The notes beneath the pieces were generated by a model. That model had not been told where the DNA came from and did no database searches. It saw only the letters and a program-made list of their open reading frames with translations. Below, in pieces: positions 55,195 through 64,000 of a DNA stretch of 64,000 bases. Numbering within the stretch: position 1 is the stretch's first letter; every line of letters begins with the position of its first letter. This DNA is from Begonia masoniana (Eukaryota > Streptophyta > Magnoliopsida > Cucurbitales > Begoniaceae): the NCBI GenBank assembly GCA_022432975.1, contig CM039504.1:3321459-3385458 (forward strand), written 5' to 3'. The translations under genes were made by a program, and so were the position numbers.

Positions 55195-58100
55195 TTAAAA
55201 CCAATTACCCCTGAACTAAAAACTTTAACGAATCAAACCCTGGAGGGTGGTCAATCACTCTCCGTTCTGAATTTACATTTAGAACGGGGGCCGATCACCT
55301 CTCATTCTGAATTGATCACCCCCGTTCTGTCCAGTGCTTACGGGGCACTGAACGTATTGGGTCGGGGGGTCAATGTGGAGGGTGGGGACCGTCGTCCAAC
55401 GTGCACCGCACGTGATTGGAGAACGGGGGTCTTCACCTCCCCACAGCCCCTCGTTTCTGCCTTCTCATTTTAGAGGTATTCGGGGGAGGGGGTCACCGCC
55501 CCGAAACGACCACTCATTCTCAATAACAATGTTTACGAACAGGAGGTGGTGACTCACCGTTATTAAAATTAGGGCTGAGAACGGGAGGTCGTTGCCACAG
55601 AACGGGGGGCCGATCCCCGACAGTGTATAAAAAATCCCCCTCCCCCCCCCCTTCCACCCTCCATTGGTGAAAAATCTGATTTCATCTCGGCTCCAACTGC
55701 GATTCCAACACAAAATCCGACTATTTCACGCCCCTATCGCGTTGATTTCCCCATCCTTAATCATTGTCTTCCAATATCATCAAAAAATCTCACAAATTCG
55801 ATCCCTAAATTATCAAATTCTTCAAATCCCAAATTCAACATAAATCGTCAAATTCTCCTCAAATGGCACTCAAATTGACGATTAAACGAACGGCTAATCC
55901 GTCACAAGGAGGTCCGTCACAAGGTGGTCCGACCAAACGGTCTTTGCCAAATCCCTCATCGATGTCACAAGGAGGACCATTTCAAGCGGGTCTGACAACC
56001 CGGCCACCATCGTCACAAGTGTTCTGTGTGAAGTGCGACAACCGCCAATTGAGTATTTTTTTAATGAATTTCGAAATCAGATGTGTAAGGAACAGTTTTA
56101 GCGGGATATGCCAAACCGATCGGTTATTCATTCAAAGACCGTCAACATTAGAGGTTGGGAGTCATTGGAGATCAATGAGATGTTTGACAGAATCGCTCTA
56201 CACGGAGTGTACGGATTGAGGGGCGATAACTGCGATAGAATTGTTCTCTTATTTTATGCGAAATTAACCTCTACTGGGGGGTCAGAATGTTTGAAGACGT
56301 ATATCCTTGGTATAAAGAACTGCATTGAATGACTAACATAAATTGTTTAATCCCAATTCACAATTATGAATCGAAGAAAATGCATGACTAGCCCAATATC
56401 TAGCGTTTGTGTCTCGAAGATATGTTTAGACATCCGAGTTAGTCTTATGTTAGTTCATCATTTCTATCTCAAAATGAAAAGTTGTGGTTGCCATGACTGC
56501 ATTTCACATTGCATCTCTTTATACTCTGCCCCGAAATTTGGTTTTTGAAATTTGAGTACATATGCCGGAGCCAGTAGCGGCTGACAATAATTCCTGCTGC
56601 ACAGCAAGCAACAACCCATGGTATTTGAAAGAACAAGAGAGTCAATATAAAATAATATAACTACTACAACGCCCCAATATTTGAAAGAACAATTGGAAAT
56701 GCATTATACCTTTTGTTGATCCAAAACAAATGTTCATCCGTATCTCAATTCAGTCTGTATGTCTTCCTTCAATAATTTCAAAAATCACGTCCATGAGTCC
56801 ATACACTCTGATGTCACATTGGCAACAATAACGGATATATTTCATCATTGTCATCAATACTGACGACTGTCAGTAATTGGCCGGAACACAAACTCTTTAT
56901 ATGACAATCATCCAAACATATAATAGGTCTATCACACTGCAGCATACATGTCTTGCAAGCAGCCATATACATATACATTATTTCGAATACACAATACTCA
57001 TTATCGGCAGAGCCCACCAAATAAGTTTGTAGGTTCAATGTGCTACCCGGATATGATATATGTATTTCTTCTATGTACGACCACAATAGCTTGTATTCTT
57101 CGTCGCTCTTCCCTTCATTAAGTTTTCGCGCTTCGCTTCTTACTTTTATGGCAAGACTTGGTATAATGTTGACATTTAAATACTTCCTCGCTGTCTTGAT
57201 AATTGAAGGAATTTCTCACGTAAGTTGACTTTTGAACCTATCCAAATATTGATTTGTCACTTATTTTGCAGTAGCATGTCGATTCTCAATTTTTCTTCAA
57301 CAGTTGTGAGAATCATTGAAACTCTTTATTTGAAACGTAAGCTCATTTTACATCTTCGAACAATTCAGTCACCAATCACATCTGTCTTCACATATGGTCG
57401 TCAGTCGCCGAGATTCAATTTTAATGAATTTGATCTCATAACCATTATTCAAAACATATTCTACTATTTCTTCTCTAATTGCCTTTAAATAACTATATTT
57501 TTTTCCCAGATAAAATCTCATCGAAATTTCTTCATTTGCCGGTATGTTTTCCCGCATTATCCTCCGAGTCGACCGGTGTTCGAAACTCATCGTCTAGAGT
57601 TTTCAATGTCGATTGCACTTCTATTTCTTCATTACATTCTAGGCGATCGAATGCCCAAAGATCACCATATATGGGCGTAGAGTACGAATATCAGTTCACA
57701 TTGGCATAACAAGTTGTTGACTCGTCTAAATCAATTGATCTATTCGAATCAAAATCCATCGACGTCGCTAGTACAGAGAAAATTCGTCTAAACAAGAAAA
57801 TGGTGGAGAGGTTTTAGGGTTTTCGCCAGCCGGGGGGTGAGAATGGAGGGTTGTTTCCTTATATAGTGTCAAAGATCTGCTCTCTGTTCCTAATAACAGC
57901 CCTCTATTTTCAGGCAAAATAATTGAGATCGGAGGGCCGTTTCAGGGCGGCAACCCTCCGTTTTTAATTTTACCAAAAAATATGGCCAACAACGGAGGGA
58001 CGTTTCGGGGCGGTGACCCCCCGTTCTCAAATACCTCTAAAATGGGGAGGCAGAAACGAGAGGCGGAGACCCTCTGTTCTCCAATCACATGCGGTGCATT

Positions 58101-58295
58101 GACCTGTTGACCCAATACGTCCAGTGTCACATAAGTACTAAACAGAATGGAAGGTGATTGGTCCCCCGTTCTAAACGTAAATTCAGAACGGAGGGTAATC
58201 GGTCACTCACCAGGGTTTGATATGTTACATTTTTTATAGTTTAAAATTTTAATTGTTAGAGTTTTTAGTTTAGGAGGTGTTTAAAATTAAATCCA
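55195..58295 (-). mobile_element. Mutator-like element (MULE) with long terminal inverted repeats and degenerate transposase
   Basis: The left end (about 55195-55680) and the reverse complement of the right end (about 57830-58295) share long similarity: AACTAAAAACT near the tips, ATCAAACCCTGG, CCGTTCTGAATTTAC, TTTAGAACGGGGG, and GGGTCACCGCCCCGAAACG. On the minus strand, 57590-57369 matches the MuDR N-terminal region (YSYLKAIREEIVEYVLNNGYEIKF), and 57086-56814 matches the MULE catalytic core (CDRPIICLDDCHIK, then GQLLTVVSIDDNDEIYPL) with its first catalytic Asp. Frames are broken, so it is probably inactive on its own. The left interior (55863-56335, plus) is separate (see its own entry). No convincing 9-bp target duplication was found at the ends. 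Confidence 0.78.
55863..56335 (+). pseudogene. Gene-like fragment inside the MULE, possibly plant-transposon domain
   Basis: Starts MALKLTIKRTANPSQGGPSQGG, a repetitive Gly/Pro/Ser N-terminus. A second frame (56108 on) reads KTVNIRGWESLEINEMFDRI, then RIVLLFYAKLTSTGG, which resembles the putative plant-transposon protein domain found near retroelement and MULE cargo (pattern ...VREFYANL...). A frame change joins the two parts. It is oriented opposite to the transposase. It is either captured cargo or a second, nested element. Confidence 0.4.
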
Positions 58296-58525
58296 TATTT
58301 TAGGGTTCAAATTGATTTTAATTCATTTTTCAATGACCATTGTTCACTAAAATGATGGGCAACGTGACAAAAGACTAAATATTCATACATATCCCCACTA
58401 TATTTCTTAATACATTGCATAACACCAATTCTGATAGATAGCCACAAAAAATTATCAATAATTAAATTATCAATAATTTGATTATTTTTTATTTTTTCCT
58501 TTAATATTCTAATGCCATAAGAATC

Positions 58526-58754
58526 TCTAGCGTTTCCCAATGTTCTCAATATAAATTATCCGCTTTAGGTTGAAACCGCACGAATTTGTTCATAGAATTA
58601 GTCAAAAACACGTTGAACTAAATAGAGAGGAGAAATTTACTTATAAACCAGACATTTTTTATTCTTTCTAGCGATGTGAGATTGCACAACCCCACTGGTA
58701 TGTATTAGATCCTCTCACTAGGTATTTCTTGCCTTCACGTGTTAGACTATCACA
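58526..58754 (-). mobile_element. Solo LTR of the same TRIM family as 2625-3154, with target-site duplication
   Basis: 229 bp that align, reverse-complemented, over the full length of the LTRs at 2625-2855 and 2927-3154 (landmarks: GATTGCACAACCCCACTGG, TTGCCTTCACGTG, CTATCACA end). The 5-bp flanks are identical: GAATC at 58521-58525 and 58755-58759. A single LTR with an intact target duplication indicates recombination between the two LTRs of a former element. Confidence 0.85.
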
Positions 58755-58759
58755 GAATC

Positions 58760-60116
58760 ATCTCATTTTTTTACTCTTTTTTACTCTCAACTATTTGTTA
58801 GTTTAGCTTCAGCAGTACGTTTATTTGAATTAACTTAGTCTAACTCAACAAATTCAATTAATCAGCTAAGATTTAATAACATATATAATTTTTGTATTTA
58901 CTTTCCTAAGTGTTGATATGAAAAATAAAAGAACATCATGGAAGAAAGTCTTATAATATCTTATATTATTTTGGAGGAGTGGATAGGGCGGAACAAAAAG
59001 ACAGCTGATTAAAAAGGCATAAAAGTGAGATAGGGAACATGATAAGATAGATTCTTCTTATTACCCCATGGTTTTCCTTGCCTTTGGTAAAAAAAAAAAA
59101 CCCCAAATTCAACAAGCAAGGCTACTGTTCTCCACGCGGCAATTCAACCCCACTTGCCTAGCTCCCGTTTGCCCATTTTGGATCTCCGGCTACCCAATCA
59201 GACGCCGGAGATGGGGCCGAGTTGTCGCCACTTATTTCATGGCACCATGATGATGATCATTCTCTATGATGACATTTGGGGGATGATCATAATTTAGTTA
59301 CAAAGTGACCCACAAATGAGAAACGATACGTGTTGAAAGATTCAATAAAGTTATGAAATTTGTTTAATATTGGGCGGTCTCCTTCCGGAAAACATGTGAT
59401 GATGGATTAGGTTTTGATCCACGAATAGGAGGATTATAGTGTACTAGATTTCACGCTGATGTTCCAAAGTCCCATAGTAAGTGGAAGTCTTTGTTTAATG
59501 ATCATAAACAAGATAGGCTCTGTTTGTATCAAGACAATAAGGCCACTCTGTTTGCGTGCAAATTTGTCTTCTGATTTTATTCTATTGTTCAAAATTAGGC
59601 CACCAAAAAAAGCTGCTTTTCTAGAACTTTCCTTTCGGGTTTCCATCCTAAGTTTATCGACCGAGCATTGGATGAACTGCAGGGCTTACTTTTCCGTCGT
59701 TCGAAAGCTTCCATGAGAATGCCGGAAGCAAAGCATATTCATAGCTCTCCAAACCAAGATTTACCTGAAAACAGTTCTTTTCTCAGACTATAAAGATGAA
59801 ACTCGATGATAAATCCGAGCTATGGAGTTGAGATTTACTTTAACACAGAAAAAGAAGTGTTAAGAGAGAGAGAGAGAGGATTTTTTCATTAAAATATTCA
59901 GACTATTTAGCATTTAGCATGTAAATAATAAAGTAATATTGGTAGAGTCGGTTCCCTCTAAGGCTACAAATTTCCCACCAGCACTCGAATACAACTTGCA
60001 ATAAAAAGGCACAAAAGACAAATTCATTAAAACTAAGTTGATTGCATTAACGAAAAACAAAACAATAAACAACAAAATCATTCACACCTGTCGAATTGTT
60101 GTGGGGAATTAAGGTT
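58760..60116. other. Intergenic DNA
   Basis: No gene recognised. Includes a poly-A tract at 59089-59100 and a (GA)n tract near 59865-59878. Confidence 0.4.
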
Positions 60117-60212
60117 TCACAAACCATTAGCAGCCGACGAATGAAAGGACTGTTTGGCAGTGCTTCCTCCAAGCTGTGAGCCCCATGCCTGTTCTTCTCC
60201 TCCTTCCTTTAC
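60117..60212 (-). other. Possible orphan terminal exon
   Basis: On the minus strand a TTTGATAG acceptor is followed by an open frame of 31 codons, VKEGGEEQAWGSQLGGST then AKQSFHSSAANGL and a stop. The composition looks like a real C-terminus. About 250 bp upstream a second minus stretch (60470-60410) reads MQDIPRLPPMDGRLTDIYD, with a GT donor near 60320. I do not recognise the protein and cannot connect the pieces with certainty. Confidence 0.25.
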
Positions 60213-60676
60213 CTATCAAAAGACACCAAACAGGTCACTATACAACCAATCGCCGTCCTTCCTCCCATATTAAAATTTCACGGGCATCATGGACCCTTTT
60301 TGTAACCCCATAGCCATACCTGTCTTCATCTCAAATGAACACTCGATCTGAAACTAGATACGCTAAGTTGTATTCCAACAGCAACAGGTCCAAAGAATAA
60401 TAGACTCATCATATATGTCAGTGAGACGGCCATCCATCGGAGGCAGCCGAGGAATGTCTTGCATAGTCCTAGGAAAAGATGCACAGAATAAGAACATTAC
60501 TTTTTAGTACCACTAATCAGATTAATGGGGGAGTAAGTTAAAATTTTGTTAAGAGTTTGTCTTTCATGGAAAAGGTGAGATTGTGGTTACAACTGTTGGA
60601 AAAAAGTGCAAAGATTTGTTAGATCTTCCTTTCCTGTGACTTTTCTCTTCAACTTGGCATATGCCGGATGGCTTAT

Positions 60677-60688
60677 GCTATAAATAAA
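60677..60688 (+). promoter_or_regulatory. TATA-box candidate of the cytokinin dehydrogenase gene
   Basis: GCTATAAATAAA about 265 bp upstream of the CKX ATG, with a plausible long leader after it. Confidence 0.45.
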
Positions 60689-60950
60689 AGACCCAGAAAA
60701 GAACTCGAACAAAATCCAAAAACTCCTCCACTCAAGTAGGCAGTCTTCATACGGACTCTAAACAGCTGAAGTAAGGTTGACTCAGCCACCAAAAATTAGA
60801 ATCTTCCTTCCCCTTTAAATCCTTCTTCTAAAATTTCATTTCCTCGGCTTCTGCATGTATACTCACCGCTCACCCTCTAACAAAAAACAGAACAAACATA
60901 TGCTTGCAAACCTGTTATCTTTAGCTTCAGAGACTTACTTCGAGAGAGAA

Positions 60951-63021
<2,071 letters not shown>

Positions 63022-64000
63022 CGATGGCTAAGTTTACAGGCTGAGACTCCACTAAATGCAGGGATATTATCTTAGCTGCTGATGCTAAACATGATTTGGC
63101 AATCTAATCCTAAACATAAGAAAACAAGGCGTAGAAGGTGCTGTTCAAATATTGTTGAAAAAAAAATCTCATATAGGTATGAATCTACAAATTAGAACTA
63201 CAAGGGGACTAGAGAATGGTGTTATCATCCCATGTACATACGAATTCTGTAAACATTATGAAATGCAATGATATATCAAGTTCTACAGCGACTATTAAAC
63301 ATAAATATCAAGTAAATTGGAAAAACATACCAACAACAAATAAAACACAAGCATCATACTTACAATGGTGTAACCCCTCTCTTGGCATATTGAGATTAAG
63401 AAGAGATTAACACTACTATTGCTTATATTTACCCTAAAAGAGTATGACAAAGGTTCAAACATAGTCTAATTAAACACTTCTAACTCTACATGAGGAATCG
63501 GTAAGGGCACAAAAATGCAAGTTCTCTTGATACAAGCTTATAATAAAGAGATCTAAGATAAGAAAATTGCGCATTTTCAATTTATTCTAAAGCTTTTAAG
63601 CAGACCATAGTAGTGAAAAAGAATTCTTTTATATCAAAGTACTAAAACTCAGAGAAAATCCATCTTGTCAATCTGTTAGTCAAGTAATGGTCTAAATTGA
63701 AGAAGAAAGTCTTGCATTTCTGAGAAGAATGATCAGACGAATGATAATGATGATTAAAAAACGAAAATAAAAGAGACCTGAACAAGTTAGAAAAACTGAA
63801 AGTTTTCCCAATGGCTAGAAAGAAACAGAACAAACTCTTTCTCGATACACCTTATATGTTGATCTCATTGCTACCGTCTACATAGCTCCAATTCAAATAA
63901 AAGCCGAAGTGCTTGCTTTACTAATAGTTCTATGAATGATAAATTAATCAGATAAATATCCATATTCCAATCATCTTTACCAAGTATATGCTTGCTTTAC
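63022..64000. other. 3' flank of the CKX gene
   Basis: AT-rich, no recognisable gene or repeat to the window end. Confidence 0.4.

Overview
The window reads as nuclear DNA of a flowering plant, most likely a eudicot. Genes have many AT-rich GT–AG introns, and the gene set is plant-specific: RNA polymerase V, a SHI-related RING-like zinc finger, GRAS, dirigent, cytokinin dehydrogenase, and a PIP5-kinase with MORN repeats. I could not fix the species. Non-genic DNA is seeded with small plant transposons.

Layout: (1) 1418-8037 +, the 3' part of the RNA polymerase V largest subunit gene (NRPE1). It carries a WG/GW Argonaute hook, a C-terminal DeCL domain whose exon is duplicated in tandem, and a miniature LTR retrotransposon in one intron. 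(2) 8993-19323 +, an 18-exon LacZ-type GH2 beta-galactosidase. (3) 20441-21436 +, a SHI/LRP1-family transcription factor. (4) 22215-25341 -, a MORN-repeat phosphatidylinositol-4-phosphate 5-kinase. (5) 25.9-32 kb, a repeat-rich stretch with a complete TRIM element, a decayed bromodomain gene fragment and an 846-bp foldback MITE. (6) 32189-32752 +, a dirigent protein. (7) 33384-34784 -, an SCL3-like GRAS protein. (8) 37216-39846 +, a neuroguidin/Sas10-family nucleolar protein. (9) 40993-42255 +, a JINGUBANG-like WD40 protein. (10) 42825-43009, an unannotated inverted repeat able to form a hairpin. (11) 43525-48203 -, a UBP24-like deubiquitinase. (12) 48987-49226 -, a small membrane protein, and 49559-50869 +, an HCF153-like thylakoid protein, arranged head to head. 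(13) 51-60.9 kb, gene-poor, with a MITE, a Mutator-like element with long inverted repeats and a solo LTR. (14) 60951-63021 +, a CKX1-like cytokinin dehydrogenase.

The genes do not form one pathway. This is an ordinary plant gene island covering silencing (NRPE1), cell wall and sugar metabolism (beta-galactosidase, dirigent), hormone control (SRS, SCL3, CKX), lipid signalling (PIP5K), ribosome biogenesis (neuroguidin), protein turnover (UBP24) and photosynthesis (HCF153-like).

Two features run through the window. Five otherwise well-conserved genes (NRPE1, beta-galactosidase, PIP5K, UBP24, CKX) each contain frame-breaking small indels, mostly in short homopolymers. This suggests either uncorrected long-read errors or, for some genes, real decay. 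Also, two recent-looking tandem duplications copy exon/intron boundaries: the NRPE1 terminal exon and the UBP24 exon 2 acceptor. I saw no strong evidence for a wholly new biological system. The best leads are the duplicated NRPE1 terminal exon, the long foldback element, the 31-bp hairpin arms near 43 kb, and the duplicated UBP24 splice acceptor.
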